Origin: Comamonadaceae bacterium
Lineage (GTDB): Bacteria > Pseudomonadota > Gammaproteobacteria > Burkholderiales > Burkholderiaceae_C
Direction of reading: 5' to 3'
Assembly (NCBI GenBank): GCA_027484575.1
Contig: JAIXSQ010000007.1
Coordinates: forward strand, 682,001 to 746,000
DNA: 64,000 nt
The stretch's first letter is position 1; each line of letters opens with the position of its first letter. The notes under the pieces are model-generated. The model ran no database searches and was not told where the DNA came from. It saw only the letters and a list, made by a program, of their open reading frames with translations. Position numbers and translations under genes: made by a program. Shown here piece by piece: positions 18,762-27,818 of this stretch.

Positions 18762-19622
18762 ATGCTCGACCGCATGGCCCTGGCACCCTGGACCCTGCAC
18801 GGCGGCGTCGCCGCGATCACCGGCGCGGGCAGCGGCATCGGCGCCGCGCTGGCGCTGGAGCTGGCCGGGCGGGGCATGCACCTGGCGCTGGCCGACCTGC
18901 GGGCCGACGCGCTCGAGGACACGGCCCGGGCCGCCCGGGCCCGCGGTGCCACGGTGAGCACGGATGTGTTCGACGTGGCCGACCGCGCCGCCTGCGGGCA
19001 GTGGCCGGCGCGGGTGCTGGCCGCGCACGGGCGGGTGACGGTGCTGGTCAACAACGCCGGCGTCGCGCTGGGCGGCGACTTCACCGCGGTCGACGAGGCC
19101 GACTTCGACTGGCTGATGGCGATCAACGTCGAGGCGGTGGTGCGCCTGAGCCGCCATTTCCTGCCGCTGCTGGCGCGCGAGCCGGCCGCACAGCTGGTCA
19201 ACGTCTCCAGCATCTTCGGGATCATCGCCCCGCCCGGGCAGACCGCGTACTGCGCGAGCAAGTTCGCGGTGCGCGGCTTTTCCGAGGCGCTGCGGCACGA
19301 GCTGGCGCATGCCGGCTCGCCGGTGGGCGTGACCGTGGTGCACCCGGGCGGGGTGCGCACCGGCATCGCCGTGCGGGCCCGGCTGGCGCGGGTGCTCACG
19401 CCCGAGCAGCGCGCGGTGGCCGAGGGCGGCTGGCAGGCGGTGCTCACCCTGCCGCCCGAAGCCGCCGCGCGCACCATCGCCGATGCGATCGCGCGGCGCG
19501 CGCCGCGGGTGCTGGTGGGCGCCGATGCGAAGCTGGCCGCCTGGCTGCACTGGCTGCTGCCGGTGCGCTACTGGTCGGTGCTGGGCCCGGCGCTGGCCGC
19601 CCGGCTGCGGCGCGGCGGCTGA
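18762..19622 (+). CDS. Short-chain dehydrogenase/reductase
   Basis: This 286-residue classical SDR has the cofactor motif TGAGSGIG at 20-27, acidic D45 at the end of strand 2 (favouring NAD over NADP), NNAG at 97-100 and the catalytic S150, Y163 and K167. The C-terminal extension after residue 240 is hydrophobic and Trp-rich, as in SDRs that act on lipids or membrane-associated alcohols. It ends 28 bp before the esterase-monooxygenase fusion on the same strand and is probably co-transcribed with it. An SDR would supply or remove the ketone substrate of a Baeyer-Villiger step. ATG 18774 is an alternative start. Confidence 0.92.
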   Translation: MLDRMALAPWTLHGGVAAITGAGSGIGAALALELAGRGMHLALADLRADALEDTARAARARGATVSTDVFDVADRAACGQWPARVLAAHGRVTVLVNNAGVALGGDFTAVDEADFDWLMAINVEAVVRLSRHFLPLLAREPAAQLVNVSSIFGIIAPPGQTAYCASKFAVRGFSEALRHELAHAGSPVGVTVVHPGGVRTGIAVRARLARVLTPEQRAVAEGGWQAVLTLPPEAAARTIADAIARRAPRVLVGADAKLAAWLHWLLPVRYWSVLGPALAARLRRGG

Positions 19623-19650
19623 ACGGACGGGCGACGGGGAGCCACGCACG

Positions 19651-22086
19651 ATGCAACGCCCCAGCTGGCAGGCCCGCATGGCGGCCTGGATCGTGCGCCG
19701 GCGCATCCGGCCGGCGCTGGGCGACCTGCGCGACGTGGCCCGGGTGCGGCGGGTGTTCGGGCAGCCGCTGCCCGCCCCGGGCGGCGTGCGCATCACCCGG
19801 GCCACCGTGGGCGGCATCGGCGGCGAGTGGGTCGAGCCCGCGCGGGGCGCCGCCGGCGCCACCCTGCTGTACCTGCACGGCGGCGGCTTCGTGGCCTGCG
19901 CGCCGCGCACCCACCGCGGGCTGACCGCGGCGCTGGCGCGGCAGGGCTGGCGGGTGTTCGTGCCCGACTACCGCCTTGCCCCCGAACACCCCTTCCCGGC
20001 CGCGATCGACGACGTGGTGGCGGCCTGGCAGGGGTTGCAGGCCGCGCTCGGGGGGCAGCCCGCGGCCGTGGCCGGCGACAGCGCCGGGGGTAACCTGGCG
20101 GTGGCGCTGATGCTGCGCCTGCGCGCGTCCGGCCAGCCGCTGCCCGCGGCCGCGGCCCTGTTGTCGCCCTGCACCGACCTCACCGGCGGCAGCCCGTCGC
20201 TGGTGGAGAACGCGGACCTGGACGCGATGTTCGACCCGCGGCACCTGCCCCGCTTCGCCGAGGCGTACCTGGGCCCGGTCGATCCCGCGCACCCGCTGGC
20301 CTCGGTGCTGCACGCCGACCTGGCCGGCCTGCCGCCGCTGCTGCTGCACGCCAGCCGCGCCGAGGCGCTGCGCGACGACAGCGTGCGCTTCGCGGCCAAG
20401 GCGCAGGACGCCGGCGTGACGGTGCACCTGCAGCTGTGGGACGCGGTGCCGCACGTGTGGCAGCTGCTGTGGTGGCTGCCCGAGGCCAGGCAGTCGGTGG
20501 CGCAGGCCAGCGCCTTCCTGAAGGATGCGGTGCGCGAGGCCGCCGCCGGACGCGCGCCCGTCGAGACCCTCGACGTGTGCATCGTGGGCGGGGGCCTGTC
20601 GGGCATCGGTGCGGCGGTGCACCTGCAGCAGCGGCTGCCGCACCAGCGCTGGGCCATCCTGGAGGCGCGCGACGCGATCGGCGGCACCTGGGACCTGTTC
20701 CGCTACCCCGGCATCCGCTCCGACTCGGACATGCACACGCTGGGCTACGCCTTCAAGCCCTGGCGCGCGGCCGAGGCGATCGCCGACGGGCCGGCGATCC
20801 GCCGCTACGTGCGCGAGACCGCCGACGAGCACGGCATCACGCCGCGGGTGCGCTTCGGCCACCGGGTGCTGCGCGCCGACTGGTCGAGCGACGAGGCGCG
20901 CTGGCTGCTGGAGCTCGAGGTCGCGGGGCCCGACGGCCCGCAGCGCCGCCGGCTGGCCGCGCGTTTCCTGTGGATGTGCGCCGGCTACTACAGCTATGCC
21001 GGCGGCCACCGGCCGGCCTTCCCCGGCGAGGACCGCTACCGCGGCAGGCTGGTGCATCCGCAGGACTGGCCGCGCGACCTGGACTGGGGCGGGCGGCAGG
21101 TGGTGGTGATCGGCAGCGGCGCCACCGCCGTCACGCTGGTGCCCGAGTTGGCCAAGGCCGCCGCCCACGTCACCATGCTGCAGCGCTCGCCCACCTGGAT
21201 CGTCGCGCGGCCGGCCCGCGATGCGCTGGCGCAGGCCCTGGGCCGCGTGCTGCCGGCGATGTGGGCCTACCGCCTCGTGCGCGGCCGCAACATCCTGCTG
21301 CAGCAGCTGTTCTACCGGGCCGCCCGGCGCTGGCCGCGGGCCTTCGGCCGCCGGCTGCTCGCCATGGCGCGCCAGGCCCTGCCGGCGGGCTACGACATGG
21401 CCCATTTCACGCCGGCCTACAAGCCCTGGGACCAGCGCGTGTGCCTGGTGCCCGACGGCGACCTGTTCCGCGCGATCCGGCGCGGCCAGGCCAGCGTGGC
21501 CACCGGCAGCATCGAGACCTTCACGGAGGGCGGCATCCGGCTGCAGGGCGGCCGGGAGATCCCGGCCGACATCGTGGTCAGCGCCACCGGGCTGCGGCTG
21601 AACCTGCTGGGCGACGTGCAGCTGGCCGTCGACGGCCGTGCGGTCACGCTTGCGCAGTCGCTGGTCTACAAGGGCCTGATGTTCAGCGGCGTGCCCAACC
21701 TGGCGTCCACCTTCGGCTACACCAACGCGTCGTGGACGCTCAAGGCCGACCTCACGGCCGGCTGGACCTGCCGGCTGCTGGCGCACATGGCCCGGCGCGG
21801 CTGGGAGCGCGTGGTGCCGGTGCGCGGCCCGGGCGTGGCCGAGCAGCCGTTCCTGGACTTCAGCTCGGGCTACGTGCAGCGCGCGCTCGCGCTGCTGCCC
21901 CGGCAAGGCGTGCACAAGCCGTGGCGCCTGGACCAGAACTACCTGCTGGACCTGCTGCACCTGCGGTGGTCGCGGCTGGAGGACGGCGTGCTGCGCTTCG
22001 ACCGGGCCGGCGCCGCGCCGCCGCAGGCCGCGGACCCGCCGCCCACGACCGGCACGGCGCCCGGCCCCGCGCCGCCCGCGCGCTGA
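19651..22086 (+). CDS. Fused HSL-family esterase and Baeyer-Villiger-type flavin monooxygenase
   Basis: This 811-residue protein joins two enzymes in one open frame. Residues 30-290 are an alpha/beta hydrolase of the hormone-sensitive-lipase family: HGGG at 76-79, nucleophile S144 in GDSAGGN, a likely acid at E238 and H268. Residues 305-790 are a flavoprotein with the FAD motif GGGLSGIG (313-320), GGTWDLFRYPG, a second nucleotide motif GSGATA (488-493) and a Baeyer-Villiger fingerprint YRGRLVHPQDWP (463-474). The join at about 290-305 has no stop, frameshift or repeat. A monooxygenase turning a ketone into an ester followed by an esterase cleaving it is chemically coherent. A Pro-rich tail ends the protein. 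Confidence 0.9.
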   Translation: MQRPSWQARMAAWIVRRRIRPALGDLRDVARVRRVFGQPLPAPGGVRITRATVGGIGGEWVEPARGAAGATLLYLHGGGFVACAPRTHRGLTAALARQGWRVFVPDYRLAPEHPFPAAIDDVVAAWQGLQAALGGQPAAVAGDSAGGNLAVALMLRLRASGQPLPAAAALLSPCTDLTGGSPSLVENADLDAMFDPRHLPRFAEAYLGPVDPAHPLASVLHADLAGLPPLLLHASRAEALRDDSVRFAAKAQDAGVTVHLQLWDAVPHVWQLLWWLPEARQSVAQASAFLKDAVREAAAGRAPVETLDVCIVGGGLSGIGAAVHLQQRLPHQRWAILEARDAIGGTWDLFRYPGIRSDSDMHTLGYAFKPWRAAEAIADGPAIRRYVRETADEHGITPRVRFGHRVLRADWSSDEARWLLELEVAGPDGPQRRRLAARFLWMCAGYYSYAGGHRPAFPGEDRYRGRLVHPQDWPRDLDWGGRQVVVIGSGATAVTLVPELAKAAAHVTMLQRSPTWIVARPARDALAQALGRVLPAMWAYRLVRGRNILLQQLFYRAARRWPRAFGRRLLAMARQALPAGYDMAHFTPAYKPWDQRVCLVPDGDLFRAIRRGQASVATGSIETFTEGGIRLQGGREIPADIVVSATGLRLNLLGDVQLAVDGRAVTLAQSLVYKGLMFSGVPNLASTFGYTNASWTLKADLTAGWTCRLLAHMARRGWERVVPVRGPGVAEQPFLDFSSGYVQRALALLPRQGVHKPWRLDQNYLLDLLHLRWSRLEDGVLRFDRAGAAPPQAADPPPTTGTAPGPAPPAR

Positions 22087-22093
22087 GCGCGGC

Positions 22094-25000
22094 TCAGTCG
22101 CCGCCGGCGGCCCAGGCGGCCAGCAGCACCTCGAGCGTGCGGGCCTCGATCGGGCGGGCCAGGTGCACGTCGCAACCGGCGGCATGGGCCCGGCTGCGGT
22201 CGTCCTGGGCGTCCCAGCCGGTCAGCCCCACCACGCGCAGCCGCGCCGCCCGGGGCAGCGCGCGCAGCTGGCGGGCCAGCTGCGCCGCCGGCAGGCCGGG
22301 CATGGCCAGGTCGAGCAGCAGCACGTCGGGCGGGTCGGCCACCGCCAGCGCCAGCGCCTCCATGCCGTCGGCCGCCATCTCCACCACGTGGCCGGCGGCA
22401 CGCAGCGCGCCCGCGAGCGCGCCCGCCGTGGGCTCGCCCACGCCCGCGAACAGCAGCCGCCAGCACCGGGGCGCGGGCGGCCGCGCGGCCGGCGGGTCGT
22501 CGTGCAGCAGCGGGAACGGCGCCTCGGCCAGCGGCAGCACCAGCGTGAAGGTGCTGCCCTGCCCCGGCCCGGCGCTGGCGGCCGTGACGCGGCCGCCGTG
22601 CATGCCGGCCAGCTGCCGCACCAGCGCCAGCCCGATGCCCAGGCCGCCCTGCGGCGGGCCGTCGGCCTGCACCTGCACGAAGATCTCGAAGATCCGCTCC
22701 AGCATGTCGGCCGGGATGCCCCGGCCCTGGTCCGCCACCTGCAGCACCGCCTCGGTCCCCTGGGCCGCCATCGCCAGCCGCACGGTCGCGCCGTCGGGGC
22801 TGTAGCGCGAGGCGTTGGACAGCAGGTTGGTCACCATCTGGCCCACCCGGGTGGGGTCCGCGTCGGCCCACAGCGGCTCGTCGGGCAGCGCCAGCTCCAG
22901 CAGCTGGCGGCGCGCCTCCAGCTGCGGTCGCACCGCCTCGACGGCGACCGCGCAGGCGGCCTGCAGCACGATGCGCTCGCGCCGCAGCTGCACCTGCCCG
23001 CGGCTGATGCGCGAGAGGTCCAGCAGGTCGTCGACCAGGTGCACCAGGTGCGCCAGCTGGCGCCGCATCATGGGCAGCACCCGCGCCATGGCCGGCGCGC
23101 TGCCGCCACGCTCGAGGATCTCGATGCCGTTGCGCAGCGGCGCCAGCGGGTTGCGCAGCTCGTGGGCCAGGACCGCCAGGAACTCGTTCTTGCGCCGCGC
23201 CTCCTCGGCCAGCGCGCGCCGGCCGGCCTCGACCGCGGTGTGGTCGTGCAGCACGGCCAGCACCTGCTGGACCGCGCCGTCGTCGCCGAACTCGGGCACC
23301 AGCTGCGCGGCGTAGTGGCGGCGGCGGCCGCTGCGCTCGAAGGTGAACTCCATCGCCCGCGGCGCGCCGGTGGCGAACACCTCGTCCAGCAGCTGGTCCC
23401 AGCGCCGCGCGTCGTCCTCCCCCATGCCGATCTCGCGCACGGTGCGGCCGACGAAGTCGGCGCGGCGCAGCCCCGGCTCGACGCGCTCGATCGCGGCATT
23501 GATGTAGGTGTGCCGGCGGTCGCGGCCGAAGCGCACCAGGATGTCGGGCGTGTTGTCGGCCAGGGTCCGCAGCTCGCGCTCGCGCAGCTGCAGCGCCTGC
23601 TGCACCTGCTTGAGCTCGGTGATGTCGATGGACACCCCGCACACGGCCCAGGGCCGGCCGGCCTCGTCCAGCAGCGGGAACTTGCTGGACAGGAACGCGC
23701 GCCAGGTGCCGCCCAGCACGGCCGACTCCTCGAGCACGACCGGCTCGCAGGCATGCAGGCAGGCCGCGTCGTTGGCCCGCAGCGTGGCCGCCACCGGCGG
23801 CGGGAACAGCGCCCCGTCCTCGATGCCGCCGGCCGGCAGGGCCGGCAGCCCCACCAGCTGCAGCCAGGCCTTGTTGGCCAGGAAGTAGCGTCCCTGCAGG
23901 TCCTTGGCGAACACCAGCGTGGGCGAGCCGTCGATCACCGCCTGCAGGAGCGCCTGCGCGCCGCGCAGCTCCTGCTCGACCTGCTTGGTGGCGCTGATGT
24001 CCACCACCATGCCGGTCACGCGCACCGCGGCGCCCGACGCGTCGCGCACGATGCGCGCCCGGTCGGCCACCCACAGCCAGCGGCCGTCCTTGTGGCGCAT
24101 CCGGTACTGCACGTCGAACGACGCGCCCTCGCGCAGCGCCTGGGCGACCCGGGCCTGCACGGGCATGTCCTCGGGATGCACCAGCGACAGCCAGCCCCCC
24201 AGCGTGGGCGCGACCTCCGCGGCGTCCCAGCCCAGCAGGTCGCGGAAGGCGTCGGCCCGCAACGAGCGGTCCTCGCCCGGCAGGTACTCGTACAGCGCCG
24301 CCACCGCCGCCTGCTGCGCCACCTCGGCCCGCTCGAGGGCGCGCTGCAGGTCGACCTCGCCCTGCTTGCGCGCGGTAATGTCCAGCGCGGCGCCGATCAC
24401 CTGCCGCACCCGTCCGTCGGCGCCGCGGTCGTAGGCCATGTCGCGGCTGTGCATCCACAGCCAGCGGCCGTCCGCGTGGCGCATGCGGTACTCGAAGGTC
24501 GCGACCTCGCCGTCGGCCAGCTGCAGCAGCCGCCCGACGTGGTCGCGAAAGCGCGGCTGGTCCTCGGGATGCATCAGCAGCGGCACCACCTGCTCGCCCA
24601 TGGCCGCGATGTCGCCGGGCGTGCGGCCCAGCATGGTGCCCATCGCCTGGTTGCCCCAGACGTTGGCGCCGGTGTGCAGGTCGTGCAGGTACAGCACGCA
24701 GGGCGCCACGTCGGTGATGCGCCGGGTGAAGCGCTCCTGCAGGTCCAGCCGCTCCAGCGCGCGCTGGCGCTCGGTGACGTCCTGCACCATGCTGATCGCC
24801 CCGACGAAGCGGCCGGCGTCGTCGAACAGCGCGTTGTTGTGCCACTCGCAGACGATGCGCCGGCCGTCGCGGGTCACGTTGTCGTTGCGGCTGGTCACCA
24901 GCGGGTGGCCGGCGCGCAGGCGCTCGCGGTTGGCCAGCAGCCGCTCGGTGAACTCGGGCGGCACGAACAGCGCGGTCGCCTCCTGGCCCAGGGCCTCGGC

Positions 25001-25555
25001 CTCGGTCCAGCCGAAGATCGCCTCGCAGGCCGGGTTCCATTCGCGGATGCGGAACTGCGCGTCGTACACGATGCAGCCGATCGGCATGCACTGGCGCTGC
25101 AGCCGCACCTCGCGCTCGCGCCGGCGCAGCTCGCGCGCCATGCGCCAGCGCTCCACCGCGTTCTCGAGCACGCGCGCCAGCGCCGGCGCGCTGAGCCAGT
25201 CACGGCCGACGTAGTCCTGCGCGCCGGCGCGCAGCATGGCGCGGCCCTGGTCCTCGCTCTCCGGGCCGGCCAGCACCACCACTGGGCAGATCGGCAGGCC
25301 GTCGGCGCCGGCCAGCGCCTCGAGCACGCCCTCGGCGCCGTCGCCGGGCAGGTCGACGTCCAGCAGCACGCAGTGCGGCGGCTCGCCGCCGAGCACGCGC
25401 TGCAGCACCTCGCCGGCGGTGCCGGCCTCGTGCGCGCGCCAGCGGCCCGGCGCGTCCTGCAGCCAGGCACGCGCCAGCGCGCGGGCCGTGGCGCTGCCGC
25501 CGGCCACCAGCACGTGGCGTGGCCGCGCGGCGCACGCGGCCACGGCGTCAGGCAT
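22094..25555 (-). CDS. Multi-PAS hybrid histidine kinase with degenerate N- and C-terminal receivers
   Basis: The 1153-residue soluble kinase begins with a receiver-like domain (about 15-135), then about five PAS/PAC domains, HisKA with H798 in AHELRNPLAP, HATPase (NLLSNASRYS, DQGRGI, GLGIGLAL) and a second receiver at the C-terminus. Both receivers keep the phosphorylatable Asp (LLDVDLPG; LLDLAMPG) but have lost the acidic metal-binding pair (AGGS and AGVG), and the C-terminal one has Arg in place of the conserved Lys (LARP). They may signal without phosphorylation. The start is ATG 25555; upstream sequence in frame is low-complexity. The gene converges on the esterase-monooxygenase fusion, 7 bp apart. 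Confidence 0.9.
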   Translation of the reverse strand: MPDAVAACAARPRHVLVAGGSATARALARAWLQDAPGRWRAHEAGTAGEVLQRVLGGEPPHCVLLDVDLPGDGAEGVLEALAGADGLPICPVVVLAGPESEDQGRAMLRAGAQDYVGRDWLSAPALARVLENAVERWRMARELRRREREVRLQRQCMPIGCIVYDAQFRIREWNPACEAIFGWTEAEALGQEATALFVPPEFTERLLANRERLRAGHPLVTSRNDNVTRDGRRIVCEWHNNALFDDAGRFVGAISMVQDVTERQRALERLDLQERFTRRITDVAPCVLYLHDLHTGANVWGNQAMGTMLGRTPGDIAAMGEQVVPLLMHPEDQPRFRDHVGRLLQLADGEVATFEYRMRHADGRWLWMHSRDMAYDRGADGRVRQVIGAALDITARKQGEVDLQRALERAEVAQQAAVAALYEYLPGEDRSLRADAFRDLLGWDAAEVAPTLGGWLSLVHPEDMPVQARVAQALREGASFDVQYRMRHKDGRWLWVADRARIVRDASGAAVRVTGMVVDISATKQVEQELRGAQALLQAVIDGSPTLVFAKDLQGRYFLANKAWLQLVGLPALPAGGIEDGALFPPPVAATLRANDAACLHACEPVVLEESAVLGGTWRAFLSSKFPLLDEAGRPWAVCGVSIDITELKQVQQALQLRERELRTLADNTPDILVRFGRDRRHTYINAAIERVEPGLRRADFVGRTVREIGMGEDDARRWDQLLDEVFATGAPRAMEFTFERSGRRRHYAAQLVPEFGDDGAVQQVLAVLHDHTAVEAGRRALAEEARRKNEFLAVLAHELRNPLAPLRNGIEILERGGSAPAMARVLPMMRRQLAHLVHLVDDLLDLSRISRGQVQLRRERIVLQAACAVAVEAVRPQLEARRQLLELALPDEPLWADADPTRVGQMVTNLLSNASRYSPDGATVRLAMAAQGTEAVLQVADQGRGIPADMLERIFEIFVQVQADGPPQGGLGIGLALVRQLAGMHGGRVTAASAGPGQGSTFTLVLPLAEAPFPLLHDDPPAARPPAPRCWRLLFAGVGEPTAGALAGALRAAGHVVEMAADGMEALALAVADPPDVLLLDLAMPGLPAAQLARQLRALPRAARLRVVGLTGWDAQDDRSRAHAAGCDVHLARPIEARTLEVLLAAWAAGGD

Positions 25556-25804
25556 GGAGGCGGGCGCGGCCGGCGCGCGCGGGACGGGCCGCACGGCGCG
25601 GCGGCAGCAAGGACTGCTGGGGCACGGGACCTCCCATCGGGCTGCTCGGGCGCGGGCCTGTGCCGGCCCGGCGCATCCTCCGGGTGGAGGACCCGCGCAC
25701 GCTACACGACGGGGGCCACGCCGCGCAACGGTTCTCCCCCGCACAGGGGACCCGCGGGACCACCGTCGCGTTGCATCGCGCGGCGCCTGCCGCGCCGAAG
25801 CAAC

Positions 25805-26731
25805 TCAACCGGGAGGACGGCCCTCGTCGCCGCGCGCCTGGGTGACGCTGCCGCCGGGGGGCACGTCGTGCGTGACCCAGACGTTGCCGCCGATCACGGC
25901 GCCGCGGCCGATGGTCACGCGGCCCAGCACCGTGGCGCCGGCGTAGATCACCACGTCGTCCTCGACGATGGGATGGCGCGGCAGGCCCTTGGTGAGCGAC
26001 CCGTCCTCGCCGACGTGGAAGCGCTTGGCGCCCAGCGTGACGTTCTGGTACAGCCGCACGTGCTGGCCGATCACCGCGGTCTCGCCGATCACGACGCCGG
26101 TGCCGTGGTCGATGAAGAAGCCGGGACCGATGGTGGCGCCGGGGTGGATGTCGATGCCGGTGCGGCTGTGCGCCGCCTCGGCCACGATGCGCGCCAGCAG
26201 CGGCAGCCCCAGCCGGTACAGCTGGTGCGCGACGCGGTGGTGGATCATGGCCAGCACGCCCGGGTAGCACAGCAGGATCTCGTCGACGCTGCGCGCGGCC
26301 GGGTCGCCCTGGTAGGCGGCCTGCACGTCGGTGTCGAGCAGGCGGCGGATGGCCGGCAGCGCGGCCGCGAACTCGGCCACCAGGCCGTCGGCGCGGGCGC
26401 AGACCTGGGCATCGGGCGGCGGCGCGTCGCGGTCGGCATGGCGCAGCTCGAGCCGGGCCTGCAGCGCCAGCGACTGCAGGGCGCTGGCCAGCGTGTGGCC
26501 GACGTAGAAATCCTCGGTGGCGTGGCGCAGCTCCGGCGGGCCCAGCCGCATCGGGAACAGGGCGCCCTTGAGCTGCTCGACCACGCAGACCACGGCCTGC
26601 GGCGACGGCAGCTCGCGCGCGCCGGTCTCGCCCAGGCGGCTGCGGCTGCCCCGCCAGTCGTCGCGCGCGGCACGCAGCTCGCGCACGACCTGCTCGAGGT
26701 CCAGGGGGGAAAGGGGGGTCGCGGATGTCAT
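25805..26731 (-). CDS. cysE: Serine O-acetyltransferase
   Basis: This 308-residue cytosolic enzyme makes O-acetylserine from serine and acetyl-CoA for cysteine synthesis. The N-terminal 150 residues are helical. The C-terminal half is a left-handed beta-helix of hexapeptide repeats with the diagnostic IDIHPGATIG and DHGTGVVIGE segments, including the catalytic His/Asp region, followed by the QNVTLGA loop. The N-terminal part is longer and different from Escherichia coli CysE, resembling the longer SAT group found in many beta- and alphaproteobacteria. ATG 26731 fits the alignment; ATG 26746 is also possible. There is no cysteine synthase neighbour. Confidence 0.93.
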   Translation of the reverse strand: MTSATPLSPLDLEQVVRELRAARDDWRGSRSRLGETGARELPSPQAVVCVVEQLKGALFPMRLGPPELRHATEDFYVGHTLASALQSLALQARLELRHADRDAPPPDAQVCARADGLVAEFAAALPAIRRLLDTDVQAAYQGDPAARSVDEILLCYPGVLAMIHHRVAHQLYRLGLPLLARIVAEAAHSRTGIDIHPGATIGPGFFIDHGTGVVIGETAVIGQHVRLYQNVTLGAKRFHVGEDGSLTKGLPRHPIVEDDVVIYAGATVLGRVTIGRGAVIGGNVWVTHDVPPGGSVTQARGDEGRPPG

Positions 26732-26828
26732 GGAGCGGGGAACCATACCGCAACGGCGAAAAAGGCGGCGGGTGGCACGCCGGATCCTGCAGCGGCTGCA
26801 AGGCCCGCCGCGCCACCCGCCCAAGCAG

Positions 26829-26847
26829 CCCCGCCCCCACGGCGGGG
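26829..26847 (-). terminator. Hairpin downstream of the chemosensory operon
   Basis: CCCCGCC (26829-26835) and GGCGGGG (26841-26847) form a 7-bp GC stem with a 5-base loop, 51 bp past the last gene of the chemosensory operon and before cysE. No T-tract is present. Confidence 0.45.
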
Positions 26848-26897
26848 CAGATTCCCCCCTGATTCCCACTCTCCTTGTCGTTCCTTGCAGGCGGCGC

Positions 26898-27368
26898 TCA
26901 CCCGTGCGGCGCGCCGAACAGGCGCGCCGGATCCAGCACCGGCACCGGCTGGCCGCCGTGGCGGAAGCACGAGCGCGCGATCCAGGGCCACAGGTCGCTG
27001 TCGGTGGGCAGCGCGCAGGCCTGCTCGTCCTCGACCATCGCCGGCGACGGCAGCGCCGCCAGCGCCAGCGCGCCGAAGGCGCTGCCGCGGCCGTCCCCGT
27101 CGGGCCAGGCCACCACCAGCGCCCAGCGCGGCGGGTTGGCCGGCCCGCTGCGCGGCAAGGCGCGCAGCAGCACGTCCAGGTCCAGCAGCGGGATGCGGCC
27201 GCCGCGCCAGGGCATCAGCCCCAGCGCGTAGTACGGCCCGCCAGGCACCGGCACGAAGGCGGGCGCCTCCACCACCTCGATGCAGGCATGCGGCGGCAGC
27301 GCGGCGCTGGCGTCGGGCCGGTAGGGCAGCAGCGTCGCGGTGCTGGTGGTGGGCAGGGCGGCAGCCAT
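26898..27368 (-). CDS. CheW-like coupling protein (second of the operon)
   Basis: This 156-residue soluble protein has a CheW-like fold. Its central segment resembles the CheW subdomain-2 core: PVPGGPYYALGLMPWRGG, then IPLLDLDVLL. It is the last gene of the chemosensory operon and starts 4 bp after the stop of the preceding small gene. CheW proteins bridge chemoreceptors to CheA. Its C-terminus contains an unusual Trp/Cys-rich stretch (LWPWIARSCFRHGG) not typical of short CheW. With a second CheW at 32593 in the same operon, the two may serve different CheA or receptor surfaces. Confidence 0.75.
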   Translation of the reverse strand: MAAALPTTSTATLLPYRPDASAALPPHACIEVVEAPAFVPVPGGPYYALGLMPWRGGRIPLLDLDVLLRALPRSGPANPPRWALVVAWPDGDGRGSAFGALALAALPSPAMVEDEQACALPTDSDLWPWIARSCFRHGGQPVPVLDPARLFGAPHG

Positions 27369-27372
27369 CGGC

Positions 27373-27786
27373 TCAGCGTCCCAGCGCATGGCGGCGCAGC
27401 CGCTGCGCGTCGCACAGGAAGGCCACCTGGCCGTCGATCTCCAGCCAGGCGTCCACCGGCGAGCCCGGCGCCCGCAGCACGGGCGGCAGGGGCTGCGGCA
27501 CGGCCGGCAGCGCCTGCAGCAGCCGCGCCTCGTCCCAGCACCAGGCCAGCGGCGCACTGCCCTCGTCCGCTGCCTCGAACACGGTGTCGACGTAGCGGCC
27601 GGGCCGCACCCCGGCCAGCGGCTGCAGCTGTCCCGACAGGGCCAGCCTGGCCATGCCGTCGGCCTCGCCGCCGTGGCGGATGGCGCGCACGTCGGCCCGC
27701 GGCAGCAGCAGCCAGGCCGCGCCGGCGCGCAGCAGGATCCAGCCGTCCTCGGTGGTGGCGGCGGCGGCATGCAGGGGAGCGGTCAT
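27373..27786 (-). CDS. Uncharacterised small protein between cheA and cheW
   Basis: The 137-residue product is not firmly recognised. It is soluble, with four or more Trp residues and a beginning (GWILLRAGAAWLLLPRADVRAI) whose strand pattern weakly recalls the first subdomain of CheW, and a later short strand pattern (AWLEIDGQVAFLCDAQRL). No enzymatic motif is seen. It lies 32 bp downstream of cheA and 4 bp upstream of the CheW-like gene, so it is clearly part of the operon. A degenerate CheW or an operon-specific adaptor is the most economical guess. Codon use is the same as its neighbours. Confidence 0.7.
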   Translation of the reverse strand: MTAPLHAAAATTEDGWILLRAGAAWLLLPRADVRAIRHGGEADGMARLALSGQLQPLAGVRPGRYVDTVFEAADEGSAPLAWCWDEARLLQALPAVPQPLPPVLRAPGSPVDAWLEIDGQVAFLCDAQRLRRHALGR

Positions 27787-27818
27787 CGTGTCCTCGTCGG
27801 TGCAGCGCGTGGCGCGCG

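Noticed and set aside
22163..27595. A plus-strand open frame of about 1800 codons opposite the multi-PAS kinase and cysE
   Set aside because: No domain is recognisable, and the composition mirrors the opposite-strand kinase; it is a shadow frame.
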